The position numbers and the translations under genes are program-made. From contig JAFUVV010000019.1 in NCBI GenBank assembly GCA_017477435.1, positions 1 through 37,831 of the forward strand: a DNA stretch of 37,831 nucleotides. Reading direction: 5' to 3'. Below the pieces are notes generated by a model that saw nothing but the letters and a program-made list of their open reading frames with translations, made no database searches and was not told the DNA's origin. The DNA is from Prevotella sp. GTDB lineage: Bacteria; Bacteroidota; Bacteroidia; Bacteroidales; Bacteroidaceae. How positions within the stretch are numbered: the stretch's first letter is position 1; every line of letters begins with the position of its first letter. Shown piece after piece: positions 14,539-22,571 of this stretch.

Positions 14539-15534
14539 TTATGATTTGATTGCTGCGTCGAATTTGATGTCGGAAGGTTTGAAGTCTATCTTTCGTACGA
14601 ACTCGCATGCCTCTCGTGCGCCGTATTCGCGGTCCATTCCTGAGTCTTCCCATTCCACGGAGAGCGGTCCTTCATAGTTGTAGGCGTTCAGCACGCGGAT
14701 GATTTCCTCGAAGTTCACGTCGCCGTGTCCCAGCGAGCGGAAGTTCCATCCTCTGCGCAGGTCGCCGAAGTCGATGTGCGAGCCGAGCAGGCCGTTGCGG
14801 CCGTTCAGAGTGACGGCGCAGTCTTTCATGTGGACATGATATACCCTGTCGATGAAGTCTTCGAGGAATATGTGTGGCGATATTCCCTGCCACTGGAGGT
14901 GGCTTGGGTCGAAGTTAAGTCCGAACTCTGGGCGGTCGGCCATCTTCTCAAGCAGGCGCTTTGTGGTCCAGTAGTCGAAGGCGATCTCAGCAGGATGCAC
15001 TTCGAGGCAATATTTTATCCCGTTCTCGCGAAAGACGTCGAGTATTGGCAGCCATAGGTCGCGTATCTCCTGGAATCCTTTCTCAATCATCTCTTCCGTT
15101 GTCTGTGGGAACGAGTACATGTATTTCCATATCGGCGATCCCACGAATCCCGTCACACAGTATGCCCCCAGCTTGCGTGCTGCCACTGCTGCGGCTTTCA
15201 TTGTCTCCACGGCCCATGCACGTATCTCGTCGGGCTTGTCGGCCAATGCCGCCGGGGCGAAGTTGTTCAGTCGCGGATCGTTGTAGTCGCCTACGCACTG
15301 GCTGGGCACGTGGGCACACAGTGCTTTCACGACAAGGCCGTGCCGCTTGAAGACCGACTTGATTTCTTCCACGTAGTTGTCGTCCTTTGCTGCGCGGATG
15401 GGGTCGAGGTGATTGCCCCAAATGGCGAGTTCGATACCGTCGTAACCCATGTCGGCTGCTTTGCCGCAGAGGGTGTCTAAATCCATGTCTGCCCATTGGC
15501 AGCTCATTAGTGTCACTAGTCTGGCATTTCTCAT
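14539..15534 (-). CDS. Cytosolic sugar phosphate isomerase/epimerase (xylose-isomerase-like TIM barrel)
   Basis: The 331-residue protein matches the PF01261 family throughout. Expected metal ligands are Glu178 (CLEVHP), Asp209 with His212 (NFDPSHL), His235 (YHVHMKD) and Glu294 (SVEWEDSG). The N-terminus (MRNARLVTLMSCQWAD) has no signal peptide, so it acts in the cytoplasm. Such proteins pair with Gfo/Idh/MocA oxidoreductases in pathways for inositols, 3-keto-sugars and other modified sugars, and here the partner gene is 14 bp downstream. It is the first gene of the operon, with a -7 promoter box about 50 bp upstream. The substrate is unknown. Confidence 0.88.
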   Translation of the reverse strand: MRNARLVTLMSCQWADMDLDTLCGKAADMGYDGIELAIWGNHLDPIRAAKDDNYVEEIKSVFKRHGLVVKALCAHVPSQCVGDYNDPRLNNFAPAALADKPDEIRAWAVETMKAAAVAARKLGAYCVTGFVGSPIWKYMYSFPQTTEEMIEKGFQEIRDLWLPILDVFRENGIKYCLEVHPAEIAFDYWTTKRLLEKMADRPEFGLNFDPSHLQWQGISPHIFLEDFIDRVYHVHMKDCAVTLNGRNGLLGSHIDFGDLRRGWNFRSLGHGDVNFEEIIRVLNAYNYEGPLSVEWEDSGMDREYGAREACEFVRKIDFKPSDIKFDAAIKS

Positions 15535-15582
15535 AGTTGTTTAAGATTTACAGTGTTTCAAATTATAATTTCCCATTGGCTA

Positions 15583-15590
15583 CAAAGATA
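15583..15590 (-). promoter_or_regulatory. Promoter box of the isomerase/oxidoreductase operon
   Basis: TATCTTTG on the minus strand fits TAnnTTTG, 49 bp before the start at 15534. A -33 element is not clear. Confidence 0.45.
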
Positions 15591-15638
15591 CACATTTTTT
15601 TAATAGGGTGTGCATCTTTGGTGCTAATTATTTTTTCG

Positions 15639-16739
15639 TCATACTGACTTCATTGCGGCTGCGATGGTGTCGTCCATATCGAGATAGCGGAACAGTCCGA
15701 GTCTGCCGCCGAGGATGATCTGGGGATACTTCTTCTGTGCCATTCTCACGTATTCGTTGTACATTCTCTCGCTTTCTTCCGTTCTGACCGGGTAGTAGGC
15801 TTCCATTCCGCGTCTCCATTGCTGCGGATACTCGCGGGTGATGATGGTTGTCTCCGTCGTCGGCATGTTGCCGGCCATGAAGTGCTTGTGCTCGATGGTG
15901 CGGGTGAAGTCTATGTTGCGTGCTGCCTCGTTCACCACTGCCTGTCCCTGATAGTCGCTCCTTGCTATGCTTTCCGTCTCAAATCTGAGGCTCCGGTAGG
16001 GCAGCTCGCCCAGGTTATAGTCCATCAGTTCGTCGATCATGCCCGTGAAGATTACCTTCCGGCCCATGTCCATCCAGTGCTCTCTCTCTCGGAGGAAGTC
16101 GACGCCTGTTCTTACCTCTATTCCGTCCAGCATCCGTTCCGTCATCTTGTAATATCCCTCCTTCGGGATGCCCTGGTATGTGTCGGAGAAATATCGGTTG
16201 TCGGCATTGCGTCTCACGGGTATGCGGGTTATGATATCTGCCGGCAGTTTGCGTGCATCGCAGCCCCATTGCTTCTCGGTGTATCCCTTTATGAGCAGGT
16301 CGTAGAGCCGCCGTCCTATCAGGTTCACGCCCTTCTCTTCCAGGTTTCGCGGCTCGGCGTAGTACTCCCGGCGGTGTTCTTCGGCAAGCACGGCGTCGAT
16401 GTCGTCGCTGCTCTCTATGCCATACACCTCGTGGAACGTACTGAGGTTTATCGGCATGTCGTAGAGCCGGTCGCCAAACCTTGTGCGCACGGTGTGGACG
16501 TAGGAGTTGAACTCGGCAAACCGGCCGACGAACCGCCACACTTCCTCGTCGCTCGTGTGGAAGATATGTGCGCCGTAGAGGTGAACGTTGATGCCCTCCT
16601 GCCACTTGTCGCGGATGTTTCCGCCCACGAGGCCTCTCTTCTCCAGCACAAGACACCGGAGTCCCCTGTCGGTGAGTATTCTCGCTGCGGTGGCACCATA
16701 GAGCCCGCCACCGACGATGATAAAGTCGTACTTGTTCAT
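15639..16739 (-). CDS. glf: UDP-galactopyranose mutase
   Basis: This 366-residue flavoenzyme interconverts UDP-galactopyranose and UDP-galactofuranose, supplying galactofuranose for surface polysaccharide. Visible features: an FAD-binding GxGxxG-type motif near the N-terminus (DFIIVGGGLYGATAARIL), LEKRGLVGGNI, the family signature HLYGAHIFHTSDEEVW, YTEKQWGCDA near residue 165, IPVRRNADNRYFSDTYQGIPKEGYYKM, and a C-terminal RLGLFRYLDMD. The start is ATG at 16739; an earlier in-frame Met at 16772 lies upstream of the promoter box (16760-16767). It is a single gene here, not flanked by glycosyltransferases. Confidence 0.95.
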   Translation of the reverse strand: MNKYDFIIVGGGLYGATAARILTDRGLRCLVLEKRGLVGGNIRDKWQEGINVHLYGAHIFHTSDEEVWRFVGRFAEFNSYVHTVRTRFGDRLYDMPINLSTFHEVYGIESSDDIDAVLAEEHRREYYAEPRNLEEKGVNLIGRRLYDLLIKGYTEKQWGCDARKLPADIITRIPVRRNADNRYFSDTYQGIPKEGYYKMTERMLDGIEVRTGVDFLREREHWMDMGRKVIFTGMIDELMDYNLGELPYRSLRFETESIARSDYQGQAVVNEAARNIDFTRTIEHKHFMAGNMPTTETTIITREYPQQWRRGMEAYYPVRTEESERMYNEYVRMAQKKYPQIILGGRLGLFRYLDMDDTIAAAMKSV

Positions 16740-16759
16740 GTTTTCTTGCGTATCTGCCG

Positions 16760-16790
16760 CAAAGATACTCATACAATGTCAATCCTGCAA
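16760..16790 (-). promoter_or_regulatory. Promoter of glf
   Basis: Minus-strand TTG (16788-16790), 20 nt, TATCTTTG (16760-16767). The leader before ATG at 16739 would be only about 15-20 nt. Confidence 0.6.
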
Positions 16791-16850
16791 GCCTTCGACC
16801 CGATATTTTTCCATACAAGTTCCGCACTATGCCGCTTCGGCCGACTTTAG

Positions 16851-16931
16851 TACATGGCTTTTGTACTCGCAGTACAAAGCCCATGTACTCGCAGTACAAA
16901 CGTCATGTACTCGCAGTACAAAGCCCATGTA
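16851..16931. repeat. Phased TACA/TGTA array (8 half-sites, 11-bp steps)
   Basis: Half-sites start at 16851, 16862, 16873, 16884, 16895, 16906, 16917 and 16928, alternating TACA and TGTA without a mismatch. Spacers are 7 nt; three are CTCGCAG and two are AAGCCCA (TGGGCTT on the other strand). It lies between the divergent glf and GH76 promoters. There are no unique spacers or cas genes, so it is not a CRISPR array. Confidence 0.9.
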
Positions 16932-17045
16932 CTTGCCCCTTCAGCATGCTATGAAACTAACAAGTTGACATGTCGGTAAAAATAAAAATACGGGTTGTTC
17001 AAATACTTTAACGTTAAAAGTTTCGCCGATTGAAATATTAATTGC

Positions 17046-17053
17046 TACTTTTG
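17046..17053 (+). promoter_or_regulatory. Promoter box of the GH76 gene
   Basis: TACTTTTG fits TAnnTTTG, 78 bp before the ATG. The leader between holds a GC-rich hairpin around CGCCCGTAGGCGGCGGGG. Sequence 16968-17045 shows nothing else recognisable. Confidence 0.45.
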
Positions 17054-17130
17054 CAGGTGTAAATTGGTAACTATGCGCTTTTCGCCCGTAGGCGGCGGGG
17101 AGCCGTGAATAACATCAGAACCTGAATTAG

Positions 17131-18630
17131 ATGAAAAAGAGAATCCTGACTGCGGTCGTTGCAGTCGTTGCATTTGCAGGAGTTCATGCCCAGAGCGGGC
17201 TGACGAGTGAGGAAATGGCAGTGAGAAACCTACAGCGCGCCATCGAACTGACCGACGGCATCTTCGACAAGATGTTCACCGTGAGCGGCGGTAAGCTGGC
17301 GTTCTACTATAACGCCACCACGGGCAAGGCATCCGACATCGTGTCGGTGTGGGAATACACGAGTGCGCTCGAGGCAACTAATTCGGTGCTCGAAGGCCTG
17401 ACGGCGCTAAAGGAGTCGCAGCCAGAGATATACGAAGCCAACTACGACAGATATGTCAAGCGTTTCAACGACCTGTACAGAGGCCTGCAGTATTATCGCG
17501 GAAAGTATACAGACAGTAAGCCGCTAATCTCATACACCGGCCCCAATGCGTGGGCAAATGTCTACGGTGTACACCGCGCCAACAGCATGGGAGGAGCAAA
17601 CGTGCAGGGAATAGAAAACGTGTACGACGACCAGATGTGGATCATCCGCGAACTCCTTCGCGCCTATAAGGTGACGGGAGTGGAGAATTATCTCAATATG
17701 GCTGAGAATCTCGCGGCCTATGTGCTCGACGGATGGGACTGCAACCTCAAGGCCGACGGCACAGAATACGGCGGCATCACATGGGGCCCAGGCTACACAT
17801 CGAAACACTCGTGCAGCAACGGACCGCTTATCTCACCGCTCGTATGGCTCAGCGAAATCTACAGCGAGGGAGAGAGAGCCGACGCCGATGTGACCTACTA
17901 TGCTCTCGACAAAGACGGACGACGCTACGAGGTGACAAAGAAGAAAGGAGAGTACTACCTCGACTTCGCCCGCAAGGTGTTCGACTGGCAGTACAACACC
18001 CTTCTCGACAGCGGGACAGGTGTGTTCTGGGACGCTGCATGGGCATCGACCGGCGACATTACCTACAGAGAGATCGACGGAGTGAAATACCGCGTACATC
18101 TCGATGTCGGAGGTGGCGGCGGCGACAAGTGGACCTACAACACCGGCGTGATGCTCTCAGGAGCCGCCGACCTCTATCGCGTCACCGGAGAGCAGACATA
18201 TCTGTTGAAACTGAAAAACATGAGCCTCAGAGCCCACGGCAATTTCTCGAGAGTCGTACGCGCTGACGGAGTGAGATACACACAGATGCTCTACGCCAAG
18301 AACAACTCTACGGGATGCAACGGCACACCGTGGTTCAACGATGTGCTCGAGCGAGGATACATAGCAGGAGCGGAATTTGTTGAGACAATGAAGGGCTACG
18401 TGGAAGAAGAGCAGAAATGCCTCGACTATGCCTACGACAACCATCAGATAGACGGCTTCATGCCCATCGACCTGATAAATGGATGGAACGACTCCGACGC
18501 ATCGAACCCCGAGGAGAATAAAATCCACGTGATGTACGCCCTGTCGCGCGCATCGGAATACGGCATGATGGTGAAATATCAGGCCGGTCTGACAGGCATC
18601 AAGGGCGTTGAGGCTGAAAAAAAAAACTAA
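17131..18630 (+). CDS. Secreted glycoside hydrolase family 76 (alpha-1,6-mannanase-like), sorting tail out of frame
   Basis: The 499-residue protein has a signal peptide (MKKRILTAVVAVVAFAGVHA) and the (alpha/alpha)6 barrel features of GH76: WEYTSALEA near 74, the catalytic Asp166-Asp167 pair in NVYDDQMW, and ITWGPGYTSKHSCSNGPL near 215-232. GH76 enzymes cut alpha-1,6-mannan backbones such as fungal mannan. The frame ends in a run of ten A (18617-18626). If one A is dropped, the frame continues to 18757 and encodes a tail (VDVYTVDGRHVR...GRGLYLVDGEKVAVR) closely like the C-terminal sorting tail of the next gene. So the tail is either lost by a frameshift, made by slippage on the A tract, or masked by a sequencing error. 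Confidence 0.9.
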   Translation: MKKRILTAVVAVVAFAGVHAQSGLTSEEMAVRNLQRAIELTDGIFDKMFTVSGGKLAFYYNATTGKASDIVSVWEYTSALEATNSVLEGLTALKESQPEIYEANYDRYVKRFNDLYRGLQYYRGKYTDSKPLISYTGPNAWANVYGVHRANSMGGANVQGIENVYDDQMWIIRELLRAYKVTGVENYLNMAENLAAYVLDGWDCNLKADGTEYGGITWGPGYTSKHSCSNGPLISPLVWLSEIYSEGERADADVTYYALDKDGRRYEVTKKKGEYYLDFARKVFDWQYNTLLDSGTGVFWDAAWASTGDITYREIDGVKYRVHLDVGGGGGDKWTYNTGVMLSGAADLYRVTGEQTYLLKLKNMSLRAHGNFSRVVRADGVRYTQMLYAKNNSTGCNGTPWFNDVLERGYIAGAEFVETMKGYVEEEQKCLDYAYDNHQIDGFMPIDLINGWNDSDASNPEENKIHVMYALSRASEYGMMVKYQAGLTGIKGVEAEKKN

Positions 18631-18757
18631 CGGCCAGGTAGACGTCTATACCGTCGACGGCCGCCACGTGCGCTCAAGTGTCAGTCGCCAAGACGCTACC
18701 GACGGACTCGGACGAGGACTGTATCTCGTCGACGGAGAGAAGGTAGCCGTCAGATGA
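18617..18757 (+). other. Out-of-frame C-terminal sorting tail of the GH76 gene after an A10 tract
   Basis: In the frame reached by removing one A from the ten-A run at 18617-18626, codons continue to TGA at 18755-18757. The encoded 40-residue tail matches the end of the neighbouring endonuclease (VYTVDGRHVR vs VYTADGRIVR; GLYLVDGEK vs GIYVVNGRK), the pattern of type IX secretion or surface tails in this group. The reading frame is conserved in sense, so the tail has not decayed beyond the single shift. Confidence 0.8.
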
Positions 18758-18861
18758 TGAAAACGGGAACGGAAACGTTAACGATAACGAAAGGACAAGT
18801 CCGAAGAGGCGATAACGATAGCGACTGCTAAATACGGAGAACGAGAAAATAATATATAGAA

Positions 18862-20628
18862 ATGAAAAGAATACTGACCTCTACAATCATTGCAATCTTT
18901 GTATCCCTCACTATATCGGCGCAGGGACCAAACAACACAGGCACCTACTACAAGAGTGCCAACGGAAAGAGCGGTGCAGCGCTGAAGACAGCCCTGGCCG
19001 GAATCGTCAACGGTGAGTACAATGGCACCAAATTCGCCCAGATGGAGTATGGCTCTGGCCGCCTGAACGGCGTCTGGGGAGCCTTCGCAACGACCGATGT
19101 GTTGTCCAACGGCACAACAATCCGCGACCGCTATTCGAACATTACGAAGTATACGGTGGGCGACGACCAAGGCTCAAGCAGCAGCACCGAGGCAACAGGC
19201 GGCTACAACCGCGAACACTCGTTCCCGAAGAGCTGGTTCGGAGGGAGCACTGCCAAAGGGCCGGGCACCGACTTGTTTCATATCTACCCGACAGACGTAT
19301 GGGTGAACAACATGCGCGGAAACCTTCCCTTCGGCGAAAACAAGGGAGAGGTAGGTCATTCCAGTGGTTATTATAGTAAGGTGGGCGAATGCACCGTCGA
19401 GGGTTCTGGCGGCGTGAGATGCTTCGAACCAAACGATGAATGGAAAGGTGACTTCGCAAGAGGCTATTTTTACATGGTCACTTGTTACGAGAGTAGTCTC
19501 GTTTCGTGGGGAAAGGCAGGCTCTACCATCAACGGAACCACATATCCCTCGTTCACAACATGGGCACTGAACATGCTGCTGAAATGGTCGAGAAACGACC
19601 CCGTCAGCGATATTGAGCGCGCCAGAAACGAAGCCGTGTGCCTGAAACAACACAACCGCAACCCGTTCATCGACTACCCGGGACTGGAAGAATATATCTG
19701 GGGAACAAAGACGTCTGTCGCATTCTCCTACGACAACTATGCCGAAGGCGGCGATACAGAAACACTCGTGGCTCCAACGTTCTCGCCAGCCGGAGGAACA
19801 TACTCGTCGACTCAGACCGTGAAGATAACTACACCAACCACCGGAGCCGAGATATATTACTCCGTCGACGATGAAGACTTCGAGCTCTACACCGAGCCGC
19901 TGACCGTCGCGAGCAGTTGCGTCCTGACAGCATTCGCACGTAAGGATGGAAAGAACAGCACCGTCGTGACTGAGGAATACGTCATCACCGGCGGCGGCGA
20001 TACACCCCCTCCGACAGGCAACACCTATGTGCTCGTCGAATCCGACGCCGACCTCACCATCGGTGGCGAGTATCTCATCGTCTGTGAAGGTTACAACAAG
20101 GCGCTGGCGGCCGCAAATGGTGATGTGCGTAAAGATGCCGACGTGACCATCACCGACAAGAAGATAGAGACAGAGACAGGCGGCATTCTGCCGCACAGAC
20201 TGCTTCTTGGCGGAACTGCAGGGGCTTATACTTTCCTAGACCAGGAGGATAAGACCTATCTGGCACTTACTTCCGACAAGAATAAGTTGGAGTCTGCATC
20301 TACGTTGTCCGATAATACGAGCTGGACAGTAGATATTAATGGCGGTGTTGCTTCAATATCAAACAAAGTTTATCCGAAACGGAGTATCAAGTATAATGCC
20401 GATTTTCCTCGCTTTGCTACATACATTACAGGGCAGCAGAGCGTCTCGCTCTATAAGCGTACGGGCAGCACAGGCATCGCCGACGTGGTGGGCGACGGTA
20501 TGAAAAAGGTGAATGTATATACCGCCGACGGCCGCATCGTTCGCAGAGGCGTGAAGGCACAGGACGCCATGCAGGGACTGAAGCCTGGCATATATGTCGT
20601 CAACGGACGTAAAATTCTGAAAAGATAA
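18862..20628 (+). CDS. Secreted endonuclease I-family nuclease with chitobiase-like domain and sorting tail
   Basis: The 588-residue protein has a signal peptide (residues 1-20). Residues about 25-290 match endonuclease I (EndA/NucM): NREHSFPKSWF with His119 as likely general base, GTDLFHIYPTD at 135-145, and NNMRGNLPFGE (149-159) providing metal ligands. A CHB_HEX-type beta domain follows (about 302-375, APTFSPAGGTYSSTQTVKI), then a strand-rich module (about 388-532) and a C-terminal sorting tail (VNVYTADGRIVRRG...GIYVVNGRKILKR). It degrades extracellular DNA or RNA, presumably at the cell surface. Bases about 20230-20450 are more AT-rich than the rest, matching the last module. It is preceded by a 104-bp gap with AACG-type short repeats. 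Confidence 0.9.
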   Translation: MKRILTSTIIAIFVSLTISAQGPNNTGTYYKSANGKSGAALKTALAGIVNGEYNGTKFAQMEYGSGRLNGVWGAFATTDVLSNGTTIRDRYSNITKYTVGDDQGSSSSTEATGGYNREHSFPKSWFGGSTAKGPGTDLFHIYPTDVWVNNMRGNLPFGENKGEVGHSSGYYSKVGECTVEGSGGVRCFEPNDEWKGDFARGYFYMVTCYESSLVSWGKAGSTINGTTYPSFTTWALNMLLKWSRNDPVSDIERARNEAVCLKQHNRNPFIDYPGLEEYIWGTKTSVAFSYDNYAEGGDTETLVAPTFSPAGGTYSSTQTVKITTPTTGAEIYYSVDDEDFELYTEPLTVASSCVLTAFARKDGKNSTVVTEEYVITGGGDTPPPTGNTYVLVESDADLTIGGEYLIVCEGYNKALAAANGDVRKDADVTITDKKIETETGGILPHRLLLGGTAGAYTFLDQEDKTYLALTSDKNKLESASTLSDNTSWTVDINGGVASISNKVYPKRSIKYNADFPRFATYITGQQSVSLYKRTGSTGIADVVGDGMKKVNVYTADGRIVRRGVKAQDAMQGLKPGIYVVNGRKILKR

Positions 20629-20657
20629 TTGTACCAATATAAATTAATTGTACTGAA

Positions 20658-21164
20658 ATGAAAGGAAGACATTTTGCAATCGCGATTGCTCTCGTTGCAA
20701 TCATCATGGCGGCATGCTCCACCTCGAAGCTTACCCCAGAGGAAAAGGCCGCACGGAAAATGCAGGTGGCACAGGCTGTGGCATCGGCCATCGACAACCG
20801 ACGCTTCAAGGTAGAAGTAAACTATATGAAGCCATTCCGCGGTCCTAACCGGCACCTGTCGTTCGGATACGAGATTCGGGTGTCGGGAGATACACTCTAC
20901 TCCTACCTGCCTTACTTCGGCGCAGCATACAATGTGCCCTACGGAGGCGGCAAGGGACTCAACTGGGAAGCACCGCTCACAGGGTATGAAGTGTCGGAGG
21001 GACGAAAGGGAGCAACCATCGTAGACATGACTGCCTACAACGGAGAAGATTATTTCCTCTACTCGCTCGAACTGATGCCCGACGGATCGGCATACCTCAA
21101 TGTGCGCTCACGCGACAGAGAACCAATATCATTCTCAGGTGACTTGGATCTTAGATATGAATAA
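20658..21164 (+). CDS. DUF4251 lipoprotein
   Basis: The 168-residue protein has a lipoprotein signal (IALVAIIMAACS, Cys20) and the Bacteroidetes DUF4251 pattern: an N-terminal helix (TPEEKAARKMQVAQAVASAIDNRRFKVEV is split here by family strands), NYMKPFRGPNRHLSFGYEIRV, SYLPYFGAAYNVPYGGGKGLNW, and a beta-rich end. Members are envelope proteins of unknown function. The stop (21162-21164) overlaps the start of the TonB_C gene by 8 bp, so the two are probably co-translated and may act together. Confidence 0.85.
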   Translation: MKGRHFAIAIALVAIIMAACSTSKLTPEEKAARKMQVAQAVASAIDNRRFKVEVNYMKPFRGPNRHLSFGYEIRVSGDTLYSYLPYFGAAYNVPYGGGKGLNWEAPLTGYEVSEGRKGATIVDMTAYNGEDYFLYSLELMPDGSAYLNVRSRDREPISFSGDLDLRYE

Positions 21165-22341
21165 GTCGCACGTACATATCCTCGCCCTCCTTCTCCTCTG
21201 CTGCGCCCAAGCATTCTCACAGGAGAAGAAGACCATCGTGGCCGACGGACTCTACTACTCTCCGCAGCCCGAACAGATCCATCATGGCATCTCGCATGTG
21301 AGCTATTTCAAGGAACACCTCTACTATCACCTCGGCGACGAACTGAACGTGATAGACATCGACGTGGAATGGCCCGACAAGGTCGACGGATCACTTGTCC
21401 GACCACTGCAGCATTTCCTGGCAGAGAAAATATTTAAAGTCGACGCCGACAACCTCACCGATGCCTACACGAAAATGAAAGCCCGATACGGCGAGCCCGT
21501 AAGGGAAAAGTTCAAGACCCTGCCCGACGACAGGAAATACTGCCACGTATCCTACGAACTGAAAGAGATGGGCTACGAACCTTCGAAGTACGTCTCCTAC
21601 ATCCTAACGTCTATCTCAGAGCCAAAAGAACTGTCGTCGCAAAAAGGCGACACCACCATCATGCTCCTCACCTACGACCTCGGACGACAGACAGTGCTCA
21701 CCATCGATGATATCATCCGCCGCTCACGCCTCGAAAGCAGCAACTACAGACGGCCATTCCTACGCATGCTCATCAACGGAGTAGGGGAGGAAGTGGAAGG
21801 AAATTACAACGCCATTCAGGTGATCGACGGATGCATCTCGGGAGAAGACATCCTGTTTAAAACCCTCTGGACAGGAGACAAGGACACCGTTTCCGTCGTC
21901 TCGGCAATACCATGGAACTGGTTGAAAGACTATCTCGACAAAAACCTGTATAAACAACTGCGCCGTCCCGCCGCAGCCATCGCCGACGAACCATACATCC
22001 TTCCGAAAGAGAAAGACGGACGACCCATCTACGTCGCCGTCGACCAAAATGCAGAATATCCGGGAGGACACGAAGCAATGATGAAATACGTCAGCTCCAC
22101 TATCGTCATCTCCGACGATGCACGGCCGAAGAAGAAACCCATAAGGTGCATCGCTACATTTATCGTCGACGAGAACGGACGCATCAGCGACGTGGCTGTC
22201 ATCAGTAAGGCAAATCCCGAGATCGACCGCGCCGTTGTCACTGCAATAAAGTCAATGCCACTCTGGAAACCAGCACAAGTAGACGGAAAAGCCGTAAAGC
22301 AACGCCTGAGCATCCCCATCCAGTTCCAACCCGAGAGATAG
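21157..22341 (+). CDS. Exported protein with C-terminal TonB_C domain
   Basis: The 394-residue protein begins with a cleavable-looking signal peptide (HILALLLLCCAQAFSQ). Residues about 40-300 show no family I recognise. The last about 90 residues are a TonB_C domain (EYPGGHEAMMKYVSS, CIATFIVDENGRISDVAVIS, DRAVVTAIKSMPLWKPAQVDGKAV). Unlike TonB it has no uncleaved membrane anchor and no proline-rich spanning segment, so it is unlikely to energise receptors directly; many Bacteroidetes proteins use this domain as a secreted module. Start ATG at 21157 is preferred over 21100, which would overlap the previous gene by 65 bp and place residues before the signal peptide. Confidence 0.82.
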   Translation: MNKSHVHILALLLLCCAQAFSQEKKTIVADGLYYSPQPEQIHHGISHVSYFKEHLYYHLGDELNVIDIDVEWPDKVDGSLVRPLQHFLAEKIFKVDADNLTDAYTKMKARYGEPVREKFKTLPDDRKYCHVSYELKEMGYEPSKYVSYILTSISEPKELSSQKGDTTIMLLTYDLGRQTVLTIDDIIRRSRLESSNYRRPFLRMLINGVGEEVEGNYNAIQVIDGCISGEDILFKTLWTGDKDTVSVVSAIPWNWLKDYLDKNLYKQLRRPAAAIADEPYILPKEKDGRPIYVAVDQNAEYPGGHEAMMKYVSSTIVISDDARPKKKPIRCIATFIVDENGRISDVAVISKANPEIDRAVVTAIKSMPLWKPAQVDGKAVKQRLSIPIQFQPER

Positions 22342-22352
22342 CCTGCTTGCAG

Positions 22353-22484
22353 TATCAGGTACGGATAGCAATGGTATCTGGGCTTGATACTGGTAGTATC
22401 TGCGTCTGATACCGACACTATCTGGGCTTGATACTACAGTTGTCGTGCATAGATAGTCGCACTATCAAAACCTGATAGTTGCAG
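22353..22484. repeat. Phased TATC/GATA array (12 half-sites, 11-bp steps)
   Basis: Six 22-bp units start at 22353, 22375, 22397, 22419, 22441 and 22463. Each has the form TATC-N7-GATA-N7 (one unit TGTC-N7-GATA). Two units use the spacer TGGGCTT, the same 7 nt found in the TACA/TGTA arrays. It lies between convergent genes, before a shared terminator. Confidence 0.88.
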
Positions 22485-22504
22485 CGAGAGATAATAATAT
22501 AAGT

Positions 22505-22545
22505 AACACCCCACTCTGTCGGTTGTGTCGGCAGGGTGGGGTGTT
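22505..22545. terminator. Bidirectional terminator-like hairpin between convergent genes
   Basis: A 14-bp stem AACACCCCACTCTG / CAGGGTGGGGTGTT with a 13-nt loop. Flanks are only moderately T-rich, so termination strength is uncertain. Confidence 0.6.
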
Positions 22546-22571
22546 ATCGTTGTTAGTTATTTGTTATGATG

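Noticed and set aside
17055-17130. Leader of the GH76 gene resembling a TPP riboswitch (GGGGAGCC and GAACCTGAATTAG)
   Set aside because: The CTGAGA core and the paired P2/P4 arms are missing, and the gene is unrelated to thiamine.
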